A DNA stretch of 53,148 bases from an uncultured Eubacteriales bacterium (lineage in GTDB: Bacteria > Bacillota > Clostridia > Oscillospirales > Acutalibacteraceae), in assembly GCA_934486615.1 (NCBI GenBank), contig CAKSQO010000013.1, positions 1-53,148 on the forward strand, written 5' to 3'. Numbering within the stretch: position 1 is the first letter of the stretch; each line of letters starts with the position of its first letter. The translations under genes were made by a program, and so were the position numbers. Under the pieces are notes generated by a model that was not told the DNA's origin, made no database searches, and saw only the letters and a program-made list of their open reading frames with translations. Positions 33,730 to 43,800 of this stretch are shown one piece after another.

Positions 33730-35283
33730 TTATTTCTTTTCGTGATAGCTTTTTTCGGTGTTGACGTTCCAGACGTTTGCCTTGTCCTCACGTCCGGAAA
33801 GAATGTTGCTTACGGCCTCGAATGCGGTCGCCATTGAGTGATCCATATTGTTGTAGCGGTGCTGGCCGTTGCGGCCGAGGCAGTAGAGGTTGCCGAAGCC
33901 GTCGAGCCAGGCGATGATGTCGCCCATCTGCGCGTAGGTGTCAAAATAGGCGGGGTACGCCTTTTGCACGCGCTCGCGGTGGCTGTCGCGCACGCAGTCG
34001 GCCGACTTTATTATACCCATTTTTACAAGCTCGTTTACAGCAAAATCAACACATTCGCTTTCGGGCAGATTCCAGAACTCGTCGCCCTCGCTGCAGAAGT
34101 ACTCAAGCCCTATCCACACCGTGTGCTCGGGGTCTGCCACGAGGTACGGCGACCAGTTGTTGAATATCTGTATGCGCCCGAGCTTCACGCCCGTGTCCTG
34201 AACGTAGATCCAGCAGTCGGGCACGATGTTGCCGAGGGTCGGCTTGCCCGTTTTGTTGACAAGCTCAAGCCTGTCGACAAGCAGCCCGACGGTCACAAAG
34301 TCGCGGTAGGGCAGCCCCGCCGCAGCGGCGCTGACGTTCCCGGGCACGGCAAGGCCGCGCACGTCGGCGACGAGGTCTTTAACGGGCATTGTCGACAAAA
34401 TCAAATCGCCATCGAGCGTTTTGCGCTCGCCGTTTTCGGTGAAGCCGACGCTTTTTACGCGCCCGGACTCACAATTCAGCTCATCGACCGCGCAGCCCAT
34501 GCGCACCTCGCCGCCCATACGGCGGATTTCGTCGGCGACCAGCTCCCACAGCTGACCCGGGCCGAACTTCGGGTACGAAAATTCCTCGATAAGCGAAGTC
34601 TCGACCTCGGCGTTCTTCGAGCCGAAAATGCGGCGGAGCACGTCGCGGATAACGGCGGTTATCGACAGCCCCTTTACGCGCTGAGCGCCCCAGTCGGCCG
34701 AGATTTCGGCGGGCGAGCGCCCCCACAGCTTCTCGGTGTAGCCCTCGAAGAACATCGAGTAAAGCACGCGGCCGAAGCGGTTGATGTAAAAGTTTTCAAG
34801 CGATGTCTCGGGCAGCTTTGACACGCACGCGTGCAGGTAGGAAAAGCCCGCCTTCATCGTCGTCAGAAAGCCCATGCCCTTAATCGTGTCCCAACTGAGG
34901 GAAACGGGATAGTCGAAGAAGTGCTTTTTGTAATAAATGCGGCTGACGCGCTCGCGCTTGAGCATAACGCGGTCGTCTCTCTCGGGGTCGGGGCCGCCCT
35001 CGCTCCAGCCGCGGTCGCGGCCGAGCAGCCTGTCGTCCAGAGCGGGCGCGCCCTGCAGCGGCATAAGCGAGCGCCACCATTCGGTCACGCGGTCGTCCTT
35101 TGAAAAGAAGCGGTGGCCGCCGATGTCCATTCGGTTGCCGTCGTGGCGCACGGTGCGCGAAATGCCGCCTATCGACTGCGACTGCTCAAGCACCGTGACG
35201 GCGAAGTCCCCGCCCGAGCGCAGCAGCTCGTACGCGGCGGTAAGCCCCGCAGGGCCCGCTCCGATTATAATAACCTGTTTCAT
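33730..35283 (-). CDS. NAD(P)/FAD-dependent oxidoreductase, UDP-galactopyranose mutase-like
   Basis: Flavoprotein of 517 residues. The Rossmann FAD motif IIIGAGPAGLTAAYELL opens the protein, followed by LEQSQSIGGISRT and DIGGHRFFSK; the C-terminus has LGRNGQHRYNNMDHSMATA, the FAD-closing motif of this family. It resembles the protoporphyrinogen-oxidase/UDP-galactopyranose mutase group of amine-oxidase-like flavoproteins (KLWGRSPAEISADW region). The substrate is unknown; a nucleotide-sugar mutase or a lipid/carotenoid-type oxidoreductase are the options. Its ATG overlaps the stop of the small frameshifted ORF upstream. Confidence 0.83.
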   Translation of the reverse strand: MKQVIIIGAGPAGLTAAYELLRSGGDFAVTVLEQSQSIGGISRTVRHDGNRMDIGGHRFFSKDDRVTEWWRSLMPLQGAPALDDRLLGRDRGWSEGGPDPERDDRVMLKRERVSRIYYKKHFFDYPVSLSWDTIKGMGFLTTMKAGFSYLHACVSKLPETSLENFYINRFGRVLYSMFFEGYTEKLWGRSPAEISADWGAQRVKGLSITAVIRDVLRRIFGSKNAEVETSLIEEFSYPKFGPGQLWELVADEIRRMGGEVRMGCAVDELNCESGRVKSVGFTENGERKTLDGDLILSTMPVKDLVADVRGLAVPGNVSAAAAGLPYRDFVTVGLLVDRLELVNKTGKPTLGNIVPDCWIYVQDTGVKLGRIQIFNNWSPYLVADPEHTVWIGLEYFCSEGDEFWNLPESECVDFAVNELVKMGIIKSADCVRDSHRERVQKAYPAYFDTYAQMGDIIAWLDGFGNLYCLGRNGQHRYNNMDHSMATAFEAVSNILSGREDKANVWNVNTEKSYHEKK

Positions 35284-35524
35284 TTGATTGTTCTCCGATC
35301 TATGAGATAGTAGAAATTCCGCCTCGCGCAGCAGTTCCGGAAAAGCACGATAAAGGCCGAGAGTATTTTGAACAGCAGCTTGTCTACGGCCTCATTAAGC
35401 GAGTGAAACGCCCGCAGAAACAGGCCGAACAGCAGCTCGTACAGAGCTTTTTGCCGAAGGTCGGCGCGTTTTTTACGCGGTCGTTGAATATGCGGCCGAG
35501 CAGGCGCCTGTGAACGGCGCTCAC
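35280..35524 (-). pseudogene. Small membrane-type ORF with a -1 frameshift between ywlG and the FAD gene
   Basis: Frame one starts at GTG 35524, overlapping the ywlG stop (GTGA), and encodes VSAVHRRLLGRIFNDRVKN then PTFGKK. It then runs out of register and stops early. After a one-base backward shift at CAAAAAG the frame continues as ALYELLFGLFLRAFHSLN, then KLLFKILSAFIVLFRN, ending RRTIK with a stop that overlaps the ATG of the FAD gene (ATGA). The joined product would have 81 residues, with a basic N-terminus and hydrophobic middle. Four-base overlaps at both ends suggest one real gene. A programmed frameshift, a mutation or a base-calling error in the A-run are all possible. No family recognised. 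Confidence 0.6.
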
Positions 35525-36084
35525 ATCAGCTCCGGGTCGTAGACGGCGCGCTCGCCGCCGACGAACCTGTACCTTGTGCGGGCATAGACGGCGTGCGCCT
35601 TGCCGATGTAATCTATTCCGGTGCGAACCGGCACGGCGACGGGGCGCAGGTGCATACCGATGAGCGTGTCGCCGATGTCCGTTCCCGCGGCCGCCTGAAC
35701 GCGCTCGACCGCGCACGGCTCGGCAAAGGCCGCCCACGCGTTGGTCGCAAACGAGCCGCCCGCCTTTTTCTGCGGCACGACGTTGACTATGTCAAGACGG
35801 TGCTCGCGCGCCGCCTGCCGCTCGACTATAAGCGCGCGGTTTAAGTGCTCGCAGCACTGCGCGGCAAGCCAGATTCCCGACTCGGTCAGTACGGGATAGA
35901 TACCGTCGAGCACGGCCTTTGCCGCGTCGAGGTCGGAGCTTTTGCCTATGGTTGAGCCGACGATCTCGCTTGATGAGCAGCCGACGACGAAGATGTCGCC
36001 CTTTTCAAGGCGCGCGACGTCGAGCAGGCGCTTTACACCCTCGCGGGCGGCGGACGTTATATCGCTGAACGTAATCTCACTCAT
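35521..36084 (-). CDS. ywlG: YwlG-family protein (DUF436, TIGR01440)
   Basis: Conserved Firmicute protein of 187 residues, function unknown. Family sequence is clear: VGCSSSEIVGSTIGKSSD near residue 35, GIWLAAQCCEHLNRALIVE in the middle, and a C-terminal GDTLIGMHLRPVAVPVR region. The ATG at 36084 has GGAGG at about 8 bases; a longer frame to 36156 adds unrelated residues. First gene of a five-gene overlapping operon. Confidence 0.88.
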   Translation of the reverse strand: MSEITFSDITSAAREGVKRLLDVARLEKGDIFVVGCSSSEIVGSTIGKSSDLDAAKAVLDGIYPVLTESGIWLAAQCCEHLNRALIVERQAAREHRLDIVNVVPQKKAGGSFATNAWAAFAEPCAVERVQAAAGTDIGDTLIGMHLRPVAVPVRTGIDYIGKAHAVYARTRYRFVGGERAVYDPELM

Positions 36085-36180
36085 TTTAAAAACCTCCGTA
36101 AAGCGGGAGCAAGACTCCCTGCTTCCTATTTTATACAGTTTTTCCCGCCAATGCAAGATAAATAAGCGAAAATGCGATGA

Positions 36181-36210
36181 AAAAGAGCTGCCGATTTTGG
36201 GCAGCTCTTT
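36181..36210 (-). terminator. Terminator after the DUF1846 gene
   Basis: AAAGAGCTGCC / GGCAGCTCTTT with a loop from GATTTTG, T-run on both strands. It lies about 80 bases beyond the end of the DUF1846 gene and upstream of ywlG. Confidence 0.85.
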
Positions 36211-36211
36211 T

Positions 36212-36274
36212 GAAGTAAGAAGTAATAGGTAAGAGTGAAGAGGTGTGGTGTGCGGCTTAAAGCCGCACGGATTG
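36212..36274. repeat. GTAAGA-rich intergenic element, copy 3
   Basis: GAAGTAAGAAGTAATAGG and related repeats, then a hairpin GTGCGGCTTAAAGCCGCAC and GGATTG. It abuts the terminator hairpin at 36181-36210, as the other copies do. Confidence 0.85.
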
Positions 36275-36288
36275 AATAGGGCATTACC

Positions 36289-37770
36289 TTAAAAAAGGCC
36301 TTTGGAGCGGCGCACGGGCTCGCAGGTGAAGTTTACGCCGAGCTTTTTCAGCACGCGCTCGTCATTGTCGCACAGCATGACCGACGAGTGCAGCTCGCAG
36401 CCGCGCAGGCGCGAGATCTGGCCGAGCGCCTTGTCCGCCTGCGGATTGACCGCCGCGCTTGAGGACAGCGCTATGAGCATTTCGTGCGAGTTGAGGTGCG
36501 AGGTCGCCGAGCGGAACGTCTCCCTTTTCAGCTTGACTATCGGAGCGATAAACGAGCTGGCGATAAGCGGCATATCGTCGTCGATGCCCGCCATGACCTT
36601 CATCGCGTTGAGCAGCGCCGCCGAGACCGAGCCGAGCAGGTCGCCCGTTTTGCCCGTGACCACAGTGCCGTCGTCAAGCTCGATCGCGACCGCGTGATTG
36701 TTGGCTGCAGCCGCCTTTTCGAGGGCGGGGCGCACCACGCGCCTGTCCTCGGGGGTCACGCCGACTTGCTGCATAATGCTCTCGGCCTTGCTGACGGCGC
36801 TGTCGGACACGCGGCCCATCGCCTTGTCGCACAGCACCTTATAATAGCGGCGGATTATCTCATCCTTGGACGCTTCGCTGACGACCTCGTCGTCTATTAT
36901 GCAGTTGCCCGCCATATTGACGCCCATATCGGTCGGGGACTTGTAGGGGCTTTTGCCGAGGATTCTTTCAAGCATCGCTTTCAGCAGCGGGAACGCCTCG
37001 ACGTCGCGGTTGTAGTTGACGGTCGTCAGGCCGTAGGCTTCGAGGTGGAACGGGTCGATCATATTCAGGTCGTTGAGGTCGGCGGTCGCCGCTTCGTAGG
37101 CGAGGTTTACCGGGTGCTTGAGCGGAATGTTCCAGATCGGGAACGTCTCAAACTTAGCATAGCCAGCGGTTACACCGCGCTTGTGCTCGTGATAAAGCTG
37201 CGACAAACAGGTCGCGAGCTTGCCGCTGCCCGGGCCGGGTGCGGTAACGATGACGAGCGGCTTGGTCGTTTCGATGTACTCGTTGCGGCCGTAGCCGTCC
37301 TCGCTGACGATGAACGGAATGTTGTTCGGATAGCCGTCGATGGGGTAGTGCAGGTAGACCTTGACGCCCAGATTTTCGAGCTTTTTCTTGAATACCACCG
37401 CCGAATACTGGCCGGTGTAGCGCGTCATGACCACACTTGAGACGCACAGCCCCATTGAGCGGAACGCGTCGATAAGTCGGATACAGTCGACGTCGTAGGT
37501 TATGCCCAGGTCGCCGCGAATCTTGTTTTTTTCGATGTCGCAGGCGTTTATCGCAATGATTATCTCGGCGCGGTCGGCGAGCTTTAAGAGCATACGGATC
37601 TTGCTGTCGGGACGGAAGCCCGGCAGCACGCGCGAGGCGTGGTAGTCGTCGAACAGCTTGCCGCCGAGCTCAAGATAGAGCTTGCCGTCGAACTTGTCGA
37701 TGCGCTCCTCGATGTGCTCGGACTGCATTTTAATGTATTTGTCGTTATCAAACCCGATTCTTCTTATCAT
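36289..37770 (-). CDS. DUF1846 domain-containing protein
   Basis: Conserved protein of about 493 residues, found in many Firmicutes; its biochemical role is not established. It starts MIRRIGFDNDKYIKMQSEHI, and has the P-loop-like VTAPGPGSGKLATCLSQLYHE at about residues 175-195 (in part) and SNMAGNCIID-like and RRYYKVLCDKAM regions. The ATG at 37770 has GGAG nine bases upstream; an ATG at 37785 is the alternative. Single gene, divergent from the two-component system. Confidence 0.87.
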   Translation of the reverse strand: MIRRIGFDNDKYIKMQSEHIEERIDKFDGKLYLELGGKLFDDYHASRVLPGFRPDSKIRMLLKLADRAEIIIAINACDIEKNKIRGDLGITYDVDCIRLIDAFRSMGLCVSSVVMTRYTGQYSAVVFKKKLENLGVKVYLHYPIDGYPNNIPFIVSEDGYGRNEYIETTKPLVIVTAPGPGSGKLATCLSQLYHEHKRGVTAGYAKFETFPIWNIPLKHPVNLAYEAATADLNDLNMIDPFHLEAYGLTTVNYNRDVEAFPLLKAMLERILGKSPYKSPTDMGVNMAGNCIIDDEVVSEASKDEIIRRYYKVLCDKAMGRVSDSAVSKAESIMQQVGVTPEDRRVVRPALEKAAAANNHAVAIELDDGTVVTGKTGDLLGSVSAALLNAMKVMAGIDDDMPLIASSFIAPIVKLKRETFRSATSHLNSHEMLIALSSSAAVNPQADKALGQISRLRGCELHSSVMLCDNDERVLKKLGVNFTCEPVRRSKGLF

Positions 37771-37991
37771 ACCCTCAAACTCCATATCCGCATTTTTAAC
37801 TTTCAGTCAACAATCATTATAAAACAACTTCCGACTTAAATCAACAAAAAGCTGCGCGATAAATGCGGTATATTTTCGCTGAAGCAGCCGTGAATATCAT
37901 TTTCAAGTTTACAATTTGTTCACATTTTATGGTATCATATATAACAAACATCGGCGATAATCGAAATATAGCTGACAAGGAAGTGGTCTTA

Positions 37992-38675
37992 ATGAACAGT
38001 GCGCCGAGTGTAAAAGTCATAATAGCCGACGATGAGCCGCGCATACGCGAGCTTATCAAGGATCTGCTCGACCGCAACGGATATAAACCCCTCGAAGCCG
38101 ACGACGGACAGGTCGCCATCGACCTGCTCAAGGCCAATCCCGACACGGCGGTCGTCATTCTCGACGTTATGATGCCCGAGGTCGACGGGTGGGAGGCCTG
38201 CCGCAAAATCCGCGGGTTTTCCGACGTCCCCGTGCTCATGCTCACCGCCCGCAGCGAGGAGTTCGACCAGCTGATGGGCTTTGAGTCGGGCGCGGATGAT
38301 TACGTTACAAAGCCGTTCTCCAACGCCGTGCTTATAAAGCGGATAGAGGCGCTCATCAAGCGCTCGCGCGGCGCGGCGGGACCCGCCGGCGCAAAGCAGG
38401 GGCTGCAGGTCGACGAAGCCGCCTATCAGGCGTTCCTCGACGGCAAGCCGCTCGAGCTGACCGTCAAGGAGTTCGAGATTCTGCGCATTTTAAGCTCCAA
38501 CCCGGGCCGCGTTTTCACCCGCAGCCAGCTGCTCGATTCGGTCTGGAACTACGACTACGAGGGTGACGTCAGAACGGTCGACTCCCACGTCGCACGGCTC
38601 AGAACCAAGCTCGGCGACTACGGCAACTCGCATTTAAAGACCGTCTACGGCATCGGATATAAGCTCGAATTATGA
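37992..38675 (+). CDS. OmpR/PhoB-family response regulator
   Basis: Two-domain regulator of 227 residues. Receiver domain: acidic pair in IIADDEPRIREL, phospho-acceptor Asp in VVILDVMMPEVDGW (about residue 58), Thr in VLMLTARSEE, Lys in VTKPFSN. C-terminal winged helix with LTVKEFEILRIL and GDVRTVDSHVARLRTKLG. The ATG at 37992 gives the receiver start with AAGGA upstream; the open frame to 37863 is not family-like. A TTGTTC/TATATA pair around 37916-37943 may be its promoter. Overlaps the kinase gene by four bases. Confidence 0.95.
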   Translation: MNSAPSVKVIIADDEPRIRELIKDLLDRNGYKPLEADDGQVAIDLLKANPDTAVVILDVMMPEVDGWEACRKIRGFSDVPVLMLTARSEEFDQLMGFESGADDYVTKPFSNAVLIKRIEALIKRSRGAAGPAGAKQGLQVDEAAYQAFLDGKPLELTVKEFEILRILSSNPGRVFTRSQLLDSVWNYDYEGDVRTVDSHVARLRTKLGDYGNSHLKTVYGIGYKLEL

Positions 38676-40180
38676 TTAAACATATTCACAAAAAGCCCGC
38701 CGAGCCGTGCTCCGAAAACGGCAAAAAGAGCTGGCACCGCCTGTTCAGGCAGATCGCGCTGATAAGCGTGCTGTTCACAATCGCCGTCGCGGTGACAAAC
38801 GGCAGCCTGTTTTTGCGCTACTTTGTCTACAGCGAGGAAAGCGTGCTCTCCTCGTGCGCCGACGCGGCGTCAAAGGTCAACGTGAGCGACCGCGACTCTG
38901 CGGCTCATATCCTGCAGGAGATAGAGCGCAACCACAGCGTGCAGATAAACCTCTATCGGGACGACAAGCTCGTCTATTCCTCGCTGCGGCAAAGCGACCG
39001 CTCACTCGCGGGGATAAACGGCTTCGACTTCCTCTTCGGCGGGCGCGGCAACCGCGAGACCTTGTCGAGCCGCACCGACCGTCACGGCGGCACGTCCAGC
39101 GTTCAGATAAGCTCAAACGGCACAAAGTACCTCGTCTACTGCCGCGACTATGACGACACGACCGTCGAGGTCATGGTGCAGTACAGCATCATCGAGAACA
39201 GCGCCTACATTGCAACCAAGTTTGTGCTCATCGTCACGGTCGTGTGCCTGCTAATCGTGCTTATTCTCAGCATTGACCTGTCGGTGCGCTTTACACGCCC
39301 GATAACCGAGATGAACGACATCGCGCTGCGCATGACGCGCCTCGACTTCAGCCGCAAGGCGACCGTCGACTCCAACGACGAGATAGGTGTGCTCGCCGAC
39401 TCGCTCAATAAGCTGTCCGACAGCCTTTCGGGCGCGCTGAAGGAGCTCAGGGAGAAAAACGCGATACTCGAGGACGAGATCGAGGCCGAGCGCAAGCTCG
39501 ACGTTATGCGCAAGGGCTTCGTCGCCAACGTCTCGCACGAGCTGAAAACGCCGATCTCGATAATTCAGGGCTACGCCGAGGGCCTGTGCGACGGAATGGC
39601 CGACGACCCCGCGTCGCGCGAGCGCTACTGCGCGGTTATCCGCGACGAGTGCGAGCGTATGCACAAGCTGGTCATCAGCCTGCTTGAGCTGTCGCGCTAC
39701 GAAAGCGGGATCGACATCAACCGCGAGGACTTCGACCTCTCGGCAAGCGTCATCAACATCGTTGACATCAACAGTGAGAGCATCGCGGCTTCCGGCGCGG
39801 AGCTTGAGCTTGAGCTCGGCGAGCGCGAGCCCGTCAACGCCGACCGTCTGATGACCGAGCAGGTTATCCGGAACTACCTCGGCAACGCGCTGAGCCACGT
39901 CGACGCGGGCGGAAAGATAAGGATTTACACCGAGCCGTACGGCGACGACACCATAAGGCTGTGCGTGTATAATTCGGGCTCGCACATCGGCTCCGAGGAT
40001 ATGGAGAACATCTGGCAGAGCTTCTACCGCGTGGATAAATCGCACAACCGCGCGCAGGGGCGCTTCGGGCTCGGATTGTCGATAGTGCGCGCGATAATGC
40101 TTGCCTACGGCCGCGACTTCGGCGTCTTTAACACCGAGGACGGAGTGGTGTTCTGGATAGAGCTCAACCGTCAAGGGTAA
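38672..40180 (+). CDS. Two-component sensor histidine kinase
   Basis: Membrane histidine kinase of 502 residues. TM1 at about 27-50 (IALISVLFTIAVAVTNGSLF), an extracytoplasmic domain of about 125 residues, TM2 at about 180-203 (FVLIVTVVCLLIVLILSI), HAMP to about 260, the H-box NVSHELKTPISIIQG, N-box QVIRNYLGNALSH, and G-boxes FGLGLSIV. The signal is unknown. The ATG overlaps the regulator stop (ATGA). Related in layout to PhoR- and VanS-like kinases, but no adjacent target gene points to a stimulus. Confidence 0.95.
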   Translation: MIKHIHKKPAEPCSENGKKSWHRLFRQIALISVLFTIAVAVTNGSLFLRYFVYSEESVLSSCADAASKVNVSDRDSAAHILQEIERNHSVQINLYRDDKLVYSSLRQSDRSLAGINGFDFLFGGRGNRETLSSRTDRHGGTSSVQISSNGTKYLVYCRDYDDTTVEVMVQYSIIENSAYIATKFVLIVTVVCLLIVLILSIDLSVRFTRPITEMNDIALRMTRLDFSRKATVDSNDEIGVLADSLNKLSDSLSGALKELREKNAILEDEIEAERKLDVMRKGFVANVSHELKTPISIIQGYAEGLCDGMADDPASRERYCAVIRDECERMHKLVISLLELSRYESGIDINREDFDLSASVINIVDINSESIAASGAELELELGEREPVNADRLMTEQVIRNYLGNALSHVDAGGKIRIYTEPYGDDTIRLCVYNSGSHIGSEDMENIWQSFYRVDKSHNRAQGRFGLGLSIVRAIMLAYGRDFGVFNTEDGVVFWIELNRQG

Positions 40181-40252
40181 TTGTTCGCTGCTACAGGCGG
40201 TTTGTCCGCAGGCACAGCCTGTTTATCCGCGGTTTAATTTGCGGAGTTATTT

Positions 40253-40572
40253 TCACCGGCACCCCGCGCAATCGGCACAGCGGGTTATTGAAAGCTTTTT
40301 GATGCAGCGATTGTCCGAAACGAGCGCGCCATTAGCACGTTCATAAATAAAATCAGCCCTACAGGAGCCGTAGCAGTTGCCGAATGGCTGATGAATCAGC
40401 AACAGGTCAAGATAATCGGCGCGCAGCTTCTCCATGGAGGCTTCGATGGAAGCCGTGGCTTTTTGTAGTCTGCATTGATTATCCGGATCTTGGTGGTCAA
40501 GAAGAGCTCATCGCGCGGCAAGCCCGCCTTGCGGGCACGCTTTATGCTTCGTTTTCTATATCCTTTTAGGTG
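40253..40572 (-). pseudogene. Aldo/keto reductase remnant
   Basis: Two pieces of an aldo/keto reductase in different frames. First piece (about 40572-40460): KRARKAGLPRDELFLTTKIR. Second piece (about 40460-40360): TASIEASMEKLRADYLDLL then LIHQPFGNCYG. Both match the middle of YvgN-like reductases, where LFLTTK and DLLLIHQPFG are adjacent. The N-terminal third with the catalytic Tyr and the C-terminal half are missing, and after GNCYG the similarity ends. A decayed gene fragment next to the AT-rich segment. Confidence 0.82.
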
Positions 40573-40666
40573 CGGAGCCTGTTAGTTTTTTATAGGAATT
40601 TGCAAACCGCTCGTTGACTGACGCTTATGATTCTTGAAAGAAAAGTGAAAATGTTATAATAAAATA

Positions 40667-40710
40667 AAAGCTGTTGTATGAAACGGATTTAACCCTCATA
40701 CAACAGCTTT
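40667..40710 (-). terminator. Terminator after the small peptide gene
   Basis: AAAGCTGTTGTATGA / TCATACAACAGCTTT, a 15-bp perfect stem, with TTTTATTTTATT on the minus strand. It lies 12 bases beyond the peptide stop and would end the M64 peptidase transcript. Confidence 0.92.
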
Positions 40711-40722
40711 GTATCTTACAGA

Positions 40723-40856
40723 TTAAAGATCAGGAAGCTCGATTGGTCCGGTTACGTCAGTTAAAGCAGTTGGCTTACTGCTGACAGTAGTAATATCGGT
40801 CATACAAAACCCCATTACTTCAAAAGACGGAGCAGAATAGTCTCCTTTTCTTTCAT
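40723..40856 (-). pseudogene. Small peptide gene, 44 residues, broken by one base
   Basis: ATG at 40856 with AAAAGGAG 9 bases upstream. In the starting frame only 13 codons are read. A one-base addition in the AAA-GAAAA tract joins it to a good frame: GDYSAPSFEVMGFCMTDI, then TTVSSKPTALTD, ending GPIELPDL. The pattern (Tyr-x-x-Pro-x-x-Glu-Val, then Asp-Ile-x-Thr-x-Ser) resembles short uncharacterised proteins common in Clostridia, from memory only. Within the intact frame an ATG at 40815 would give 30 residues. It starts 14 bases after the peptidase stop and shares its terminator. A sequencing error in the A-run is as likely as a true mutation. Confidence 0.55.
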
Positions 40857-40870
40857 TTCTTTTTCTCCTT

Positions 40871-43800
40871 TTAAGTTCTATAAGCGACAGCTGATTTTCC
40901 ATAACGCATCATGGCTTGCGTTAAATCATCAAGGGCTGTACCTTTATATTCGCTTGACTGTTGAACGGTGCTTGCATAAGATTCAACGCTGAAACGCATT
41001 GTATTACTGCAAGGAATGCCGTTTTCGTAAACCGTGACAAGAATTTCATTGCTCAACTCATGAGCAAAGAGTTCGTTGCAATAAACGTAATATGTGCCGT
41101 CGCCGTTATTCACAAAATCGTTTTTGTCATAGATAAATTTTGTGTTTCTAAAAGCAAATTCAACGGTCTTGTTTTCAACGTCTTTTGCCGAAAACTTCGC
41201 TCTGACCATAATTGAATTGTTAAGCACCAAACCGCAGGCATTCCACCGCACAGAAGGATTGCTTATGGCTTTGAAATTAAAGTCCCTGATATTTTTAAAA
41301 TCCTCAGTATTCTTACTCGCCCAACTTTTTTGGGTATCGGTAAGGTCGGAATTAACAAGATTATCAGTTTTATATCCAACATATTTCTGCGCCATTGCGC
41401 CATAATTCAGCAAATCCACAAGTAAGGTGCGAAGTTTTGAATGTTCCTCGGTACGGTATCTGTCAAGAATAATATAAGCATACTCTTTGACGCTCATTTC
41501 CTTCTGAGGACTTGTATACTCCTTATTTCCGCTTTTCGCGTGTAAAACGGCTGTTATCTCATCATTCATAAGGTGCGGATGGATGCCTTTATATGAGAAT
41601 ACATAGTAATTCCCGCTCTGAATATATTTGGTGATTTTTTCTTCTTTTTCGCCAAAGCTAACAGACACATAGAAATCGTCAAAAGACGAAACGCTATCTT
41701 TAAGCACCTTGAAATTCATTGTTATGCTGCTTTCAAGTGAAAGTGAAACAGTGTTAATTTCAGGTGCAGGTTTTTCGGGAACGGTTTTGTTTTTATAATA
41801 ATATGTAATAACAGTACCGTCGGAAACAACAGGTGTGTTTAAGCCGTCAGCCTTTACAAAGTCGTAACCATAAAGTGATTTCGGCGGTGTAAAATTGAGC
41901 TTTGTGCCATAAGGAACAGTGAAGGTTCCGCCGGCGGTGTTTGGAATTTCAGAGCCGTCTTCCAATTTATATTGGATCGAAACAGTTGTATAACGCTGTG
42001 TTTCCGTATTATCATCAGCCAGGACAGTACCGTTCTCGTCAGTCACTTGAAAAGCGACGGTGTCACCGTTCATAAGCTGTGCGTCAGACGGAATTTGATA
42101 AATAAGCGAGCAGCTTTTTAAGCCTGAATTAAAATCGCTTTTGATGTGGTCCAATGCACCGAGCGGCCAGAAATTTGCCTTGTCATTCCAAACGGGAATA
42201 TCAAAGACTTTTGTTGTTTGAAGCGGTTTACCCGATGAATCGGTTGCAACGCTTCCGTCGGAATGCTTGATCCACATTTTGAATTTTATCTGTCGTGCTT
42301 GTTTGTCTGAAACGTTTTGAACGATGGTGCGAAGTTCAATTTCTTTGCCGTTCATATTAGTATTAAATCTGTTTTTACTGTTACCGCTCAAAAGCCTGTC
42401 ATTGCGATTATAGGTGTAATTATAGTACGAGCTAATCTCGAGGTCGGCAAAATCAGATGGGCTTGAATAAGCTCCTGTGTATTCTTTAACTTCAGGCGGA
42501 GCAACATATAAATCCGCATCTTTAACAAGCTGTGACATCCGCTTGTAGCCTTGCAAACGACAAACCTCGCAGAATTGATAGTTTGTATCTCTCATTATAC
42601 ATTCATAGCTTGACACAAGCATTTTTGAGCCATAAGCGTTGCGGCAGGTATAAGTGTTTCTAAAGCCTAAAAGCTGATTCCATTTAATCTTTAAGGGGTC
42701 TTCTACCGAGGAAAGATTGAGCGATTTAAGCTCCTTATCCTCAAGCAAATATCCGTTACTGTATTCATCGCCAAGGCCGAGTAAACCGTGTCCCAGTTCG
42801 TGAGCAAAAGTTTTTGACGCACGGTAGCTGTCTGATGACGAAATAAAATAATGCAAGCCGTATTCACGGTTGTTATATGCACCGCCGAAATCGGATTTTG
42901 TATTTACAACCATAGCAAACTGTGCAATATAATCGTGAACATAATAATACGGTTCATATTCGTTCCAATCACCGTTGGGCTTCATTGGTATTGTGTTTGG
43001 ATCGGTTGTTTTTTTGATATGAGCATCGTGAATTTTCTCAATAAATTCAGGACCGATACATCTCTCAAAAATATGATTTTTCCACTGACTTCCGGTGAGA
43101 TTATTGGAAATAACAGGTGAATTATATTTATCAACTATAACATCAAAAAATGTGCTTCCGCCATTGTCAAAAGTTGATTCGGAAGCTGTGCAAAGGGCGT
43201 AAACATTAAACCTGTCGGCATAACTGCGATACGGTTCATATTTCATAGCATCCTGCCAAAGTCGCTTGACATCATTGATGAATTTGCCCTGCTGACTTTT
43301 TGTGTAGCCCTCGCCACACACGACAACAACCATATTTTCTGTGTCGCTTCGTGTTTTTTGAATAGTGTATACAGGTATAGTAGGATTTGAGTATTTTCCG
43401 TCTTTTGAGTACCAAGGGCCGAGAGTAAGCTGAATACTTTGCTCGGTGCTGACATTCCAATCAGGATTTGCATCCTCGGCAGGTTCTGAAATTGTATAGT
43501 CATTTTCCTGCTTGTTGGGAGCAGAGCCGACATAAGGATTGCTCTGTGAGCCGTTGCCCGAAGTGGAAACAAAATATTCGGAATCAAGATAAAACGCAGG
43601 TCTTACGCCCAAATCGGAATACCACGGAGCATAACGACCAACCTGACCCGATGAACTGATATAGCGCATATCATGATTACAGTCGGTTACGGGAGTGCGA
43701 AGCCAATAAGGCCATGCCATACCTTCATTGTTATATGCAACATAATAGCTTTTGAGATTTTTCCAAACAGCATTTGCTTGCTTTACATCAAGAAGAAATA

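Noticed and set aside
40384..40569. Plus-strand small open frame
   Set aside because: It is antisense to the aldo/keto reductase remnant, whose protein similarity is clear on the minus strand.
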